DNA of 64,000 nt. It comes from CG2-30-36-16 sp964372115 (GTDB lineage: Bacteria; Bacteroidota; Ignavibacteria; Ignavibacteriales; Ignavibacteriaceae). Under the pieces are notes generated by a model that was given only the letters and a program-made list of their open reading frames with translations, had not been told where the DNA came from and ran no database searches. The stretch's first letter is position 1; each line of letters starts with the position of its first letter. Positions 1 through 8,904 of the stretch are shown in pieces. The stretch lies in assembly GCA_964372115.1 (NCBI GenBank), contig CAYJPN010000006.1:62001-126000 (forward strand), given 5' to 3'. Both the position numbers and the translations under genes were made by a program.

Positions 1-1
1 A

Positions 2-418
2 AGTTTTTTTGTTGTCGGAGCGGACAATTATTACGAATTCATCTGCGATGTGAATGGCAAGAGCAAAGCAGTTAAAGCAAATATTGAAGGCAAAGAATAT
101 TTGTTCAAAAAAATTACGCCTTTCATTCAGAATAAAGAGAAGATTAAGGATTTAATCGGCAGTTATTATTCTGAAGAAATAAATACAATATATTTTGTAA
201 ATATAAAAGAGGATAGATTAGTGGTCCAAAGTTTACTTAATGAAGATGTGCCCCTTTCTTCAGTTGAAAACGATCTATACGTTTCAAGTAAGTATTGGTT
301 AAGAGAAGTAAAATTTATAAGAGGAACTGCTAACAAAGTTGATGGCTTTTTAATCCAAACCGATAATGGAAACATCACAAAAAATCTAAAATTTAATAAA
401 GTGAGCAATGGTTTATGA
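2..418 (+). CDS. C-terminal part of a probable serine hydrolase (partial at window edge)
   Basis: The frame is open from base 2 with no upstream stop, so this is probably the 3' end of a longer gene. A GTG at 50 could start a 122-residue protein but is not needed. The segment GSYYSEEINTIYFV, followed by a DRLVVQ strand and a late VDGFLIQTDNGN strand, resembles the small beta-barrel domain at the C-terminus of many class-C beta-lactamase-like serine hydrolases. The catalytic domain would lie outside the window, so the family call is inference. The stop codon overlaps the next start (ATGA at 415-418), which suggests translational coupling with the S15 hydrolase. Confidence 0.5.
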   Translation, partial: SFFVVGADNYYEFICDVNGKSKAVKANIEGKEYLFKKITPFIQNKEKIKDLIGSYYSEEINTIYFVNIKEDRLVVQSLLNEDVPLSSVENDLYVSSKYWLREVKFIRGTANKVDGFLIQTDNGNITKNLKFNKVSNGL

Positions 419-2613
419 AAAAAAATCTATCAGGATTTATACTTGTAAGCTTATTCTTTTTAATATCAATTTCAGTTCAAGCCCAAGGTAAGATAAAAAT
501 ATCTCAAGTACTGATCGAAAATATCTCCAAGGATGGACTTGACTCGGCAATTCAAAAATACCAACAGATCAAGAGTGATACAGCTAAGTATTTTATCTCT
601 GGGGGTGAATTACTTAATGTCGGCAAAAAATTAATTACAGAAAATAAATTCAAAGAAGCGTTAAGTATTTTCGATTTGACTACAAATGAATATCCCAAAT
701 CATATTGGGTTTTCTATCAATCAGGTAGGGCTTATATGACTGCCGGTCAATTTGATACTGCTATTGAGAAATTTAAGAAATCGAATGAACTGAAAGATTG
801 GTTTGTTACGCAAAGGTTTATTTATACATTACAAAACTATACTAAGGTGGTTGTTGATGTTCCAATGAGGGATGGAATAAAACTGAAAACAATTATCTAT
901 TCTCCAATAAGCTCAACGGAAAAACATCCTTTTCTTGTTGTAAGATCTCCTTATGGAATTGGACCATATGAACCAAATGTTTTTAGAAGTTTACTCGGTT
1001 CAATATGGTCGATTGAAACAGAGGGATATATTTTTGTCTATCAGGATGTCCGCGGTAAAAGAATGTCCGAAGGAGAATTTGTTGAAATACGCCCATTCAT
1101 TCCAAACAAAACATCTAATAATGATGTTGATGAAAGCACAGATGCATATGATACTTTCGAGTGGTTATTAAAAAATGTATCAAATAATAACGGCAAAATT
1201 GGAATGTGGGGCGGTTCATATCATGCAATCTATAGTTTAATGGCATTGCTATCGAAACATCCCGCATTAGTTGCAGTTGCTTCCGAAGCACCCATTACTG
1301 ATTGGTTTGAGGGAGATGACTTTCACCGCAACGGCGCATTTCATTTATTACAGGCTATTGACTTTTTCAGAACTAATGGAGTGCAACGTTCAAATCTGAT
1401 TTCCGATTCTCCTGAAAGCATATTGGACTATCCATCCCCCGACCTCTATTCCTTTTTCTTAAATGTCGGTCCTCTTAAAAACTGGAATGAAAAATATTTT
1501 AATGACAAACTTCCCTTCTGGAATGAAATGATGTCTCACGGTAATTATGATGTGTTTTGGCAAGCGAGGAATATTCGTCCATATTTGAAAAATATCAAAA
1601 CTCACGTCTTGAATGTCGGCGGCTGGTACGATGCCGAAAATCTTTTTGGAACTTTGAACTCTTACAAAGAAATTGAAAAGAATAAATCAAATAATAACTC
1701 ACTAATAATGGGTCCATGGTTTCATACAGATTGGATCCCTTATGGAGAAGAAAGATATTCCGAAATACTCGTCAACAAAAAATCCACCGGACAGTTCTAT
1801 GAAGATTCTGTTATAATCCCTTTTCTCAATTATCATTTGAAAGGGAAAGGACAATTCAATTTTCCTGAAGCTCTTGTGTACGATGTGGGAAAGTTGAACT
1901 GGCAGCAATTTCAATCATGGCCTTCCCAAAACACGAATGAGAAAAAATTCTATTTTTCAAAAGACAATGTTTTATCTGAAGAAAAAAGTAAGGAACAAAA
2001 TATCCTTTTTGATGAATTTGTTAGCGACCTCCAAAAGCCCGTCCCACACAGTTATAAAATCGAAAACGGATGGGATTCAAATTTTATGATTACCGATCAG
2101 CGATTTGCTTCCCGCAGACCGGATGTTCTTTATTATCAAACGCCAACGTTAGAAGAAGATTTTACAATAGCCGGGGAAATTGAGGTTGAGTTGTATGTTT
2201 CCACCACGGGGACAGATGCGGATTGGTTTGTAAAAGTAATTGATGTGTATCCTCAGGATGAACCTGATTATGAAGGTATATCCGATAAAACGCATATGGG
2301 AGAATATCAGGCTCTTGTTCGTCAGGGCGTGATGCGCGGAAAATATAGAAACAGTTTAGAAAAACCCGAGCCATTTGTCCCTGGCAAAATAACTAAAGTA
2401 AAATTTAAACTGAATGATATTTGTTATACTTTTAAGAAGGGGCACAAACTAATGGTACAAGTGCAGAGTACATGCTTCCCTCTGTTCGATATCAATCCCC
2501 AAAAGTTTATAGATATATATAGTGCTAATGAGAAGGATTTCCAAGAAGCAATACATAGAATATTCTTGAATGGAGAAAATCAGTCTAATATTAGAGTTAA
2601 GGCATTGAATTAG
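415..2613 (+). CDS. Secreted CocE/NonD-family alpha/beta hydrolase (S15) with N-terminal TPR region
   Basis: The 732-residue protein has a Sec signal peptide (about 1-23, ending VQAQG) and a short TPR-like helical region (about 60-125). An X-Pro dipeptidyl-peptidase/CocE alpha/beta-hydrolase domain follows, then a C-terminal jelly-roll domain. The catalytic triad can be read as Ser268 in GMWGGSYH, Asp406 in GGWYDAEN and His437 in GPWFHTDW. The family cleaves esters, amides or acyl-peptides; the substrate cannot be told here. TPR-S15 fusions are common in Bacteroidota. The start is fixed by the ATGA overlap with the upstream gene. A periplasmic or secreted location is inferred from the signal peptide. 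Confidence 0.85.
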   Translation: MKKNLSGFILVSLFFLISISVQAQGKIKISQVLIENISKDGLDSAIQKYQQIKSDTAKYFISGGELLNVGKKLITENKFKEALSIFDLTTNEYPKSYWVFYQSGRAYMTAGQFDTAIEKFKKSNELKDWFVTQRFIYTLQNYTKVVVDVPMRDGIKLKTIIYSPISSTEKHPFLVVRSPYGIGPYEPNVFRSLLGSIWSIETEGYIFVYQDVRGKRMSEGEFVEIRPFIPNKTSNNDVDESTDAYDTFEWLLKNVSNNNGKIGMWGGSYHAIYSLMALLSKHPALVAVASEAPITDWFEGDDFHRNGAFHLLQAIDFFRTNGVQRSNLISDSPESILDYPSPDLYSFFLNVGPLKNWNEKYFNDKLPFWNEMMSHGNYDVFWQARNIRPYLKNIKTHVLNVGGWYDAENLFGTLNSYKEIEKNKSNNNSLIMGPWFHTDWIPYGEERYSEILVNKKSTGQFYEDSVIIPFLNYHLKGKGQFNFPEALVYDVGKLNWQQFQSWPSQNTNEKKFYFSKDNVLSEEKSKEQNILFDEFVSDLQKPVPHSYKIENGWDSNFMITDQRFASRRPDVLYYQTPTLEEDFTIAGEIEVELYVSTTGTDADWFVKVIDVYPQDEPDYEGISDKTHMGEYQALVRQGVMRGKYRNSLEKPEPFVPGKITKVKFKLNDICYTFKKGHKLMVQVQSTCFPLFDINPQKFIDIYSANEKDFQEAIHRIFLNGENQSNIRVKALN

Positions 2614-2716
2614 TTTATAAAACTATAAAAGCCATTCCGCCGTTAAATACATATACAAATTGAATAAAAATGGCTATTAATCATTTGAACATCTAATCTA
2701 AATAAAGAGGAAAATT

Positions 2717-3172
2717 ATGAAAAAATTGCTTTTTGTTGCTTTATCTGTTTTACTGCTTCAATCTGTTGCAAAATCTCAAACCAAACAGGATTCTTTATCA
2801 ATCAAAGAAACAGTTGCTAATTATATCGAAGGGTGGTACAGCGCTGACGTTTCTAGAATGGAAAAAAGTCTTCACAAAGATTTAGCAAAAAGAGGAATCG
2901 TGCCTTCAAGAGATGGAAAAAATACTGAAATGCTCAAAGCAAGTTATACAGAAATGGTTTCATGGACAGGACAAAAACCAAATCAATTGAAAGGCAATGA
3001 TGCGCTTAAGAATCAGTTGAAAATATCAATTACAGAGATAGGTATAAATATTGCCAGCGCTAAAAGTATTAGCCCAGAATTTATTGATTACCTGCACCTT
3101 GCAAAAATTGGCAATGAATGGAAAATATTAAATGCGATTTGGGAACCTAATTACAAGGCAATGGGAAAATAA
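2717..3172 (+). CDS. Exported NTF2-like (putative lumazine-binding family) protein
   Basis: The 151-residue protein has a clear signal peptide (KKLLFVALSVLLLQSVAKSQ). The remainder is an NTF2-like fold of the putative lumazine-binding type: an N-terminal helix with VANYIEGWYSADVSRMEKSLH, then alternating strands ending with the typical GNEWKILNAIW. The family's function is mostly unknown; members bind small ligands or are orphan enzymes. A good ribosome-binding site (AAAGAGG, 2704-2710) precedes the ATG. It lies about 100 bp after the S15 hydrolase and may be transcribed separately. Confidence 0.75.
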   Translation: MKKLLFVALSVLLLQSVAKSQTKQDSLSIKETVANYIEGWYSADVSRMEKSLHKDLAKRGIVPSRDGKNTEMLKASYTEMVSWTGQKPNQLKGNDALKNQLKISITEIGINIASAKSISPEFIDYLHLAKIGNEWKILNAIWEPNYKAMGK

Positions 3173-3253
3173 TTTGTTTTCTAAAATGAAAAAGCTTTTC
3201 AAAAAGCTACACACAAGTATTCCTGAGCGGTGTGAATCAATCAAAAATTATAG

Positions 3254-3358
3254 ACAGGTATGTTTGCAATATTTTTCCCCGATGATTTACATATGCCCGG
3301 AATTAGAATTACTGACTCCGAATTTGTAAAGAAGGTAGTTGTTAAAGTAGGGGTGTAA
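3254..3358 (+). pseudogene. C-terminal remnant of a YhcH/YjgK/YiaL-family (DUF386) protein
   Basis: One frame reads TGMFAIFFPDDLHMPGI, then a short stretch, then VKKVVVKVGV and TAA at 3356-3358. This is the conserved C-terminal signature of the YhcH/YjgK/YiaL/EbgC cupin family (FaIFFP..aH.Pg....vkKvVvKv). Family members are about 150 residues long. Here only some 34 codons remain, and an in-frame TAG at 3251-3253 closes the frame upstream. No start codon with a ribosome-binding site is apparent. I infer a decayed gene whose 5' part has been deleted. Confidence 0.75.
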
Positions 3359-3692
3359 TATATTTATTGAATTTGGTTTATCGGCGGGACGATAGACCGG
3401 GGGCATACCCTGCGCCCGATTTTTTGTTGAAGGCACTGTTTTTTGACCATTTTCCCACTTATAGTTGTTAATTATTACATTTAGTTTACAAAAGGGGGTA
3501 ATAATATGTATGGTAATATCATAATATTTTTGTAGCTTTGTCCAGTACTAAAATTACTTTACCCATAGTTTGAGCAATTTATTTTAACTTCCTCTAAGGA
3601 AAATAAACCGGCAGGCATATTTAATATCCCCCAATGCTTATTTTCAACCCGAAAACAATTTGCACACAACAGGAATATAGCAATCTAAAATT
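3359..3692. other. Intergenic region with no recognisable gene
   Basis: This stretch lies between the YhcH remnant and the next gene. It contains a locally GC-rich patch (about 3378-3422) that could form a weak GGGC/GCCC hairpin followed by a T-run, perhaps an old terminator of the decayed gene. I see no coding frame with family features. The last 100 bases presumably carry the promoter of the 599-residue gene. Confidence 0.4.
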
Positions 3693-5492
3693 ATGAGTTA
3701 TAATATTCACCAATTTCACATTCCGGTTTTAGGAGTTGGCTTTTCAGTCGATACTCCGCTTAAAGTCGCCCAATATGGTATTTCATCAGTCGTGTCACTT
3801 ATAGATGATTCATTGATGGAAATGCTTCGGAAAAAGTATACCCTGGAAAGCGGCAAAAATTTTATTCCTGTCGGCACAAAATCAAATGATGTTAGAGCGC
3901 TTCGTATAACAGCATATCTTAATATGTTAAATGAAATGGTGAAAGAGCGTTTCGAAAATCTTCGCAATTCCCCGTTCGTATTAGGAAGCGAGATAAGTAA
4001 ATATTTCGCAATGCTTCCCACATTTTCTTCGTTAAAGCAAAAATATGAAGAAATGTTAAGCGAAAGAGACCCGAATAAATTAAGTACGCTTCAAACATTT
4101 CTTAGAGGAGAAATTAAACCGGGTTCGATTGATGTTAATATCATGTCTAAAGTAGATAAAGCAAACCTGGATTCCGAAGGAAATACACTGGGTGTCGAAT
4201 TTAATGATGCACATTCAGCTCTACGCGGTTTTGCAATGAGTGAACTTGAAAGTTCAATTATTTTCTCCGCCGGTATGAATCCTAGATTATTCAGTTACCT
4301 TGAAACTTTCAAAGATTTTTATCCCGATGCGGTTGGTAATTTTAAAAAGAAGATAATAATAAAAGTAAGCGATTTCCGTTCGGCATTAATTCACGGAAAA
4401 TTTCTGGCAAAAAAAGGGTTGTGGGTTTCTGAGTATAGAGTAGAGAGTGGGCTTAACTGCGGTGGACATGCTTTTGCAAGCGACGGGTATTTATTAGGTC
4501 CGATAATGGACGAGTTTAACAAAAGAAAAGAAGAACTTCTTAATTCCGTTAAAGAAATATTTTTTGCAGCACTGAACAGAAAAAATATAAACTTCAGCGG
4601 CGATGAACCGACTTATTCGCTTACTGTCCAGGGTGGTCTCGGTACATTTTCAGAGCATCAATTTATGTTTAGAAAATATGGTGTTTCATCAACAGGCTGG
4701 GGAAGTCCGTTTTTACTCGTTCCCGAGGTAATGAATATCGATGAGAACACGCTTCAAAAATTAAGCGCCGCCGGTGAAGATGATTTATACTTAAGTAACA
4801 TCTCACCTCTTGGAGTACCGTTTAATAGCCTTAGAGGAAATGAGAGAGACGCTGAAAAAATGTTTAAAGTTTCGCAGGGAAAACCGGGAAGCCCTTGTAC
4901 AAAAAAATTTCTACTATCGAATTTAGAGTTTTCTGAAAAACCTCTTTGCACTGCTTCTATAAGTTACATAAATAAAAAAATTGCTCTTCTTCAATCAAAC
5001 GGACATGATGAAAATTCACTTCGCGATCAAATTGAATATACTGTTGAAAAAACATGTTTATGTGAGGGTTTAATTTCGTCTGCCCTATTAGTAAATAATT
5101 TTATAACGCCAAAACAAAGCCAGGCGGTTGCTGTTTGCCCGGGTCCAAACCTAGCATACTTTTCGCGTATTACGGGGTTGAAAGAAATGGTCGATCATAT
5201 TTACGGGCGCATAAATTTGATAACCTCAGAAAATCGTCCAAATGTTTTTATAAAAGAAATTTCGCTTTACATCAATTATTTAGCAAATAAAATTGATGAA
5301 AGCATAAAACCTATATCAACACAAAAAGATGAATTCTTCAAATTGTTCAAAAAAAATATACTCGATGGAATAAACTATTATAAGTTGTTAATACCTGAAT
5401 TTATTGAAGAGACAGAAAAAATGAGGGGTAGAATAGCCAGTGAACTTGAGGAACTGGAACTTAAATTAACAGCAATTAACTGGAATTTGTAA
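3693..5492 (+). CDS. Conserved 599-residue protein of unknown function with a cysteine-rich C-terminal half
   Basis: I do not recognise a named family. The protein starts IHQFHIPVLGVGFSVDTPLK, has no signal peptide or membrane segments, and is probably cytosolic. Strongly conserved-looking stretches are NCGGHAFASDG (Cys256-Gly-Gly-His259), VQGGLGTFSEH, STGWGSPFLLVPEV and ISPLGVPFN. The glycine-rich pattern recalls flavin-binding TIM barrels such as nitronate monooxygenase or glutamate synthase, but this is only suggestive. Cys402, Cys419, Cys455, Cys457 and Cys482 are clustered and could bind a metal or Fe-S cluster. It stands alone, 36 bp before the helicase gene. Confidence 0.55.
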   Translation: MSYNIHQFHIPVLGVGFSVDTPLKVAQYGISSVVSLIDDSLMEMLRKKYTLESGKNFIPVGTKSNDVRALRITAYLNMLNEMVKERFENLRNSPFVLGSEISKYFAMLPTFSSLKQKYEEMLSERDPNKLSTLQTFLRGEIKPGSIDVNIMSKVDKANLDSEGNTLGVEFNDAHSALRGFAMSELESSIIFSAGMNPRLFSYLETFKDFYPDAVGNFKKKIIIKVSDFRSALIHGKFLAKKGLWVSEYRVESGLNCGGHAFASDGYLLGPIMDEFNKRKEELLNSVKEIFFAALNRKNINFSGDEPTYSLTVQGGLGTFSEHQFMFRKYGVSSTGWGSPFLLVPEVMNIDENTLQKLSAAGEDDLYLSNISPLGVPFNSLRGNERDAEKMFKVSQGKPGSPCTKKFLLSNLEFSEKPLCTASISYINKKIALLQSNGHDENSLRDQIEYTVEKTCLCEGLISSALLVNNFITPKQSQAVAVCPGPNLAYFSRITGLKEMVDHIYGRINLITSENRPNVFIKEISLYINYLANKIDESIKPISTQKDEFFKLFKKNILDGINYYKLLIPEFIEETEKMRGRIASELEELELKLTAINWNL

Positions 5493-5528
5493 TAACTTTA
5501 CATAACAATAATAAAAGAATAAGGATAT

Positions 5529-7259
5529 ATGTCTAAGACTTTTGAAGAATTAGGAATTGAAGAAAAAATATTACAGGCAATAAAAGAACAGGGTTTTGAA
5601 ACTCCGATGCCCGTGCAAGAAGAAGTAATTCCCCATTTATTAAAACCTGATTGCGGCGACATAGTAGCGCTAGCGCAAACCGGCACCGGAAAAACTGCTG
5701 CATTCGGTCTGCCAATAATTCAGAATGTAGATACAAAAACAAAACAAACACAGTATTTAATTTTATCCCCAACCCGTGAACTTTGCCTTCAAATAGCGGA
5801 TGATCTTTCCGGTTTTGCCAAGTATAAAAACGATATAAGAATAGCCGCTGTGTTTGGTGGAGCCAGCATCGACAGGCAGATTCAATTGCTAAAAAAAGGC
5901 GCCCATATTATTTCCGCTACACCCGGTCGCCTCCTTGACATGATAAATAGAAAAGTTGTTAAACTTGATAAAATAAAAACCATTGTACTTGATGAAGCAG
6001 ACGAGATGCTAAATATGGGTTTCCGGGATGATCTGGAATCTATTCTAAGTGAAACCCCCGGTGAAAAAAACACGCTGTTGTTTTCGGCTACTATGCCGAA
6101 GGAAGTTGCATCAATTGCAAAAAACTATATGGCTGAACCGCTTGAAATTACAATCGGCAAAAAGAACGCCGGCGCCGAAAATGTAAACCATATTTGTTAT
6201 CTCGTAAATTCTAAAGACCGTTATCTTGCTCTAAAAAGAATCGTCGATTTTCACCCCGACATTTACGGAATAGTTTTTTGCCGCACCCGTATGGAAACTC
6301 AGGAAGTTGCCGAATGGCTTATGAAAGACGGCTATAACGCCGAACCTCTGCATGGCGACCTGACCCAAATACAGCGCGATAAAGTTATGGCAAAGTTTCG
6401 TATTAAAAATATATCGCTCTTGGTTGCTACCGATGTTGCCGCAAGAGGTATTGATGTTGACAATCTTACACATATTATAAATTATAATTTACCCGAAGAA
6501 CTTGAAATTTATACTCACCGCAGCGGAAGAACAGGACGGGCAGGTAAAGCAGGTACTTCTATAATGATTTCGAGTGTAAGAGAAAAACATAAAATAGGAC
6601 AGATAGAAAAAAAACTCGGTAAAAAGTTTTCTTTTCTTCCAACACCCGGCGGAAGAGAAATTTGTGAAAAACAACTTTTCCACTTAATTGATAAAATGGA
6701 AAAGGTTGAGGTTGATGATTTAAAGATCAATTCATTCCTGCCCCAGATTTTGAAAAAACTCGAATGGTTAGACCGTGAAGAGTTGATTAAAAAGTTTGTG
6801 TCGGTTGAGTTCAACCGATTTCTCGATTACTACCAGAATGCGCCCGAGCTAAATGTAAAAGGCGCCGGCGATGACAAAGGTAGTTTTGGTCGTTCCGATA
6901 CCGAGTTTGCACGTTTTTATATAAACCTTGGGGCAATGGATAATATAAAACCTCAAAATCTAATAGGACTTATAAACGATTATACCGATATAAGAACTAT
7001 CGAAATCGGGCAAATTGAAATTCTTCGTAATTTTTCGTTCTTTGAAGCCGACAGTAGTTATCAGGAGGTTATACTTAATAGCTTCCAGGGACAGGTTTAT
7101 AAAAAACGCGAGATAGTTATTGAAATTGCGGCAAATAAGGGTAAATCTTCCGATAGGGGAAAAAGTAAAAAGAAAGGAAATTTCTCTTCTAAAAAAAGAG
7201 ATTTGAAATATTCTTCCGGCAACAAATCAAACCGAAAAGAGAAAAAAAGAAGATATTAG
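5529..7259 (+). CDS. DEAD-box ATP-dependent RNA helicase with C-terminal RNA-binding domain
   Basis: The 576-residue protein has all DEAD-box motifs in order: Q-motif (GFETPMPVQEE), AQTGTGKT, PTRELCLQIA, TPGRLLDM, DEAD, SAT, ATDVAARGIDV and HRSGRTGRAG. The region after about residue 440 (FARFYINLGAMDNIKPQNLIG) is a DbpA-type RNA-binding domain. A Lys/Arg/Ser-rich tail follows. This architecture matches DeaD/CsdA helicases, which unwind structured RNA during ribosome assembly, cold adaptation and mRNA decay. A strong intrinsic terminator follows directly after the stop codon. Confidence 0.93.
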   Translation: MSKTFEELGIEEKILQAIKEQGFETPMPVQEEVIPHLLKPDCGDIVALAQTGTGKTAAFGLPIIQNVDTKTKQTQYLILSPTRELCLQIADDLSGFAKYKNDIRIAAVFGGASIDRQIQLLKKGAHIISATPGRLLDMINRKVVKLDKIKTIVLDEADEMLNMGFRDDLESILSETPGEKNTLLFSATMPKEVASIAKNYMAEPLEITIGKKNAGAENVNHICYLVNSKDRYLALKRIVDFHPDIYGIVFCRTRMETQEVAEWLMKDGYNAEPLHGDLTQIQRDKVMAKFRIKNISLLVATDVAARGIDVDNLTHIINYNLPEELEIYTHRSGRTGRAGKAGTSIMISSVREKHKIGQIEKKLGKKFSFLPTPGGREICEKQLFHLIDKMEKVEVDDLKINSFLPQILKKLEWLDREELIKKFVSVEFNRFLDYYQNAPELNVKGAGDDKGSFGRSDTEFARFYINLGAMDNIKPQNLIGLINDYTDIRTIEIGQIEILRNFSFFEADSSYQEVILNSFQGQVYKKREIVIEIAANKGKSSDRGKSKKKGNFSSKKRDLKYSSGNKSNRKEKKRRY

Positions 7260-7264
7260 AATTT

Positions 7265-7291
7265 AAAGCTGCCCCGGCAGCTTTTTTTTTC
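7265..7291 (+). terminator. Intrinsic terminator of the DEAD-box helicase gene
   Basis: A 9-bp perfect stem (AAAGCTGCC pairing with GGCAGCTTT, 7265-7284) is followed by an uninterrupted T-run. It begins five bases after the helicase stop codon and separates it from the convergent outer-membrane protein gene. Confidence 0.9.
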
Positions 7292-7840
7292 TTAAAAATA
7301 ATACTCTCCCTGCAGATGAAAAGAGATATAACTTGCAAGAGTATTAGTAAATGTTAAACCGTATTCCACGCCGGTGCCAAACCTAAAACCTTTTATAACG
7401 TTTTCATTTCTAAAGTCAATCCCGGTAAGAAATGAAGCGCATATTCCAAAGTCTAAAACATTTGTATCGCTAAAAGTTCTATCGTTCAATAAAAGCAGTC
7501 CAATTCCTTCCTCCAGAAAAAAATTTTTCTCTAATGACTGCCACACTACTGTTTTTAGTGTTATCCCTTTTACAAACGGTTTATAAATAATCCTATTGTC
7601 GGGTAAAATTGAATTGATATCTGCAGCGTATAACAAACTTAACCGTAATAATGCATCGTTAACAAATGGCATTTCTGTTTCTACAAATATTGAGGAAGTA
7701 TAGCTTGTTTGTGCCGGCGAGTTTCCCTTTATAGTTCCGCCGCCTATAAATGCGCCGACGCCTAAAATACTCTGTCCGTATAGTGAAGTTATACCAAAAA
7801 TAAAAATTACAAAAACGATTGATGTATATATTATTTTCAT
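7292..7840 (-). CDS. Small outer-membrane beta-barrel protein (hypothetical)
   Basis: The 182-residue protein has a signal peptide (ending about residue 22, SLYGQ). Amphipathic strands follow, with many Gly and aromatic residues, ending in the aromatic-terminated strand SFHLQGEYYF. A terminal Phe is typical of outer-membrane barrel proteins recognised by BamA. No specific family is recognised. It is convergent with the helicase gene and divergent from the thermonuclease gene. Confidence 0.55.
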   Translation of the reverse strand: MKIIYTSIVFVIFIFGITSLYGQSILGVGAFIGGGTIKGNSPAQTSYTSSIFVETEMPFVNDALLRLSLLYAADINSILPDNRIIYKPFVKGITLKTVVWQSLEKNFFLEEGIGLLLLNDRTFSDTNVLDFGICASFLTGIDFRNENVIKGFRFGTGVEYGLTFTNTLASYISFHLQGEYYF

Positions 7841-7905
7841 GTAAATTTTAATTATTCTATTATGGTTAAAGATAATTTTAACATCAATAAAAATAAAGGC
7901 TGATT

Positions 7906-8262
7906 ATGGAACAGACATTGTACCACTACAAAGCTTTTGTAACAAAAGTTTATGACGGAGATACCATAACCGTTGATATTGATCTGGGTCTTCATACCTG
8001 GCTTAAAGGTGAAAACCTAAGGTTGCACCGCATTAATGCACCGGAGGTAAAAGGAATACAAAAAGTTGAAGGAAAAATATCGAGGGATTATCTAAAGCAA
8101 CTTGTCTGGAAAAAGGAGTTGTTCATAGAAACTGTAAAAGATAAAAAAGGGAAATATGGCAGGTACCTTGCTGAAGTTTGGTGTCCGCTTGAAAACGGAA
8201 CTTTTATGAATGTAAACGATGAACTTGTAAAAAAAGGGTTAGCGGTATATAAAGAATACTAA
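7906..8262 (+). CDS. Thermonuclease (SNase-like) family protein
   Basis: The 118-residue protein matches the staphylococcal nuclease fold. VYDGDTITVDIDLG holds the metal-binding Asp, RLHRINAPE the first catalytic Arg, and KGKYGRYLAEVW the second catalytic Arg on its strand. The conserved Glu region lies between them. Family enzymes are Ca2+-dependent phosphodiesterases. The protein has no signal peptide and is shorter than secreted thermonucleases, but it covers the complete OB-fold core. A cytosolic nucleic-acid or nucleotide-degrading role is inferred. Confidence 0.82.
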   Translation: MEQTLYHYKAFVTKVYDGDTITVDIDLGLHTWLKGENLRLHRINAPEVKGIQKVEGKISRDYLKQLVWKKELFIETVKDKKGKYGRYLAEVWCPLENGTFMNVNDELVKKGLAVYKEY

Positions 8263-8272
8263 ACTATTTTTT

Positions 8273-8280
8273 TATCTTTG
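8273..8280 (+). promoter_or_regulatory. Candidate -7 element of the gldC promoter
   Basis: TATCTTTG fits the Bacteroidota housekeeping -7 consensus TAnnTTTG and lies 28 bases before the gldC ATG. I do not see a clear -33 TTTG, so the call is tentative. Confidence 0.35.
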
Positions 8281-8308
8281 TTTTATTAAAAACTAAACTT
8301 GATGAGTC

Positions 8309-8653
8309 ATGGCAAAAACTTCTTATATAAAACTGACTGTCGAACTCGATGACAACAATCTTCCTGATAAAATATTGTGGGAAGCTACCGATTCCGGGTT
8401 TGAGGGACAGCTTGAAGCAAAAACCTTAATGCTTTCGTTGTGGGACAAAAGCGAGGAGGTTACACTCGGTATTGATTTATGGACAAAAGATATGATGGTG
8501 CAGGACATGTCGAAACATTTTCATCAAATGATGTTAAAGATGGCTGACACGTACCGGCGATCAACAAAAGACAGTGAAGCCGCAAAACTAATAGAAGAGT
8601 TTGCCGCTAATTTTATTGACAAAGTTTCAACAGAAGAAGAAAAACCATTGTAA
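8309..8653 (+). CDS. gldC: Gliding motility-associated protein GldC
   Basis: The 114-residue protein matches GldC along its length: IKLTVELDDNNLPDKILWEATD, then EAKTLMLSLWD, IDLWTKDMMVQDM, HQMMLKMADTY and a C-terminal FAANFIDKV segment. GldC is found in gliding and non-gliding Bacteroidota. It is a small cytoplasmic protein associated with the Gld set and is not part of the T9SS core. No other gld gene is in the window, so its role here is uncertain. It stands as a single gene after the thermonuclease. Confidence 0.85.
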   Translation: MAKTSYIKLTVELDDNNLPDKILWEATDSGFEGQLEAKTLMLSLWDKSEEVTLGIDLWTKDMMVQDMSKHFHQMMLKMADTYRRSTKDSEAAKLIEEFAANFIDKVSTEEEKPL

Positions 8654-8904
8654 GTAAGTTTACTTAAAATTTAATTTTTTAATCGATGCAACTTTGCTGA
8701 CATTAACGCAATGGTTAATTGGCGCTTACATTTAATGCCGCGCTTTTCCGCTTTAATTGAAAACTATTCATTGGTACGAATATGCTCTCATCGGCAAGTA
8801 CATATTACCCGGTTTCCACTATTTTCCAACTTAAAACAAACAAGCGTGTAATTGATGGGCTTTAACCCAATTCGAGTTAAATATATTTTTTTATTTAGAA
8901 GTTT

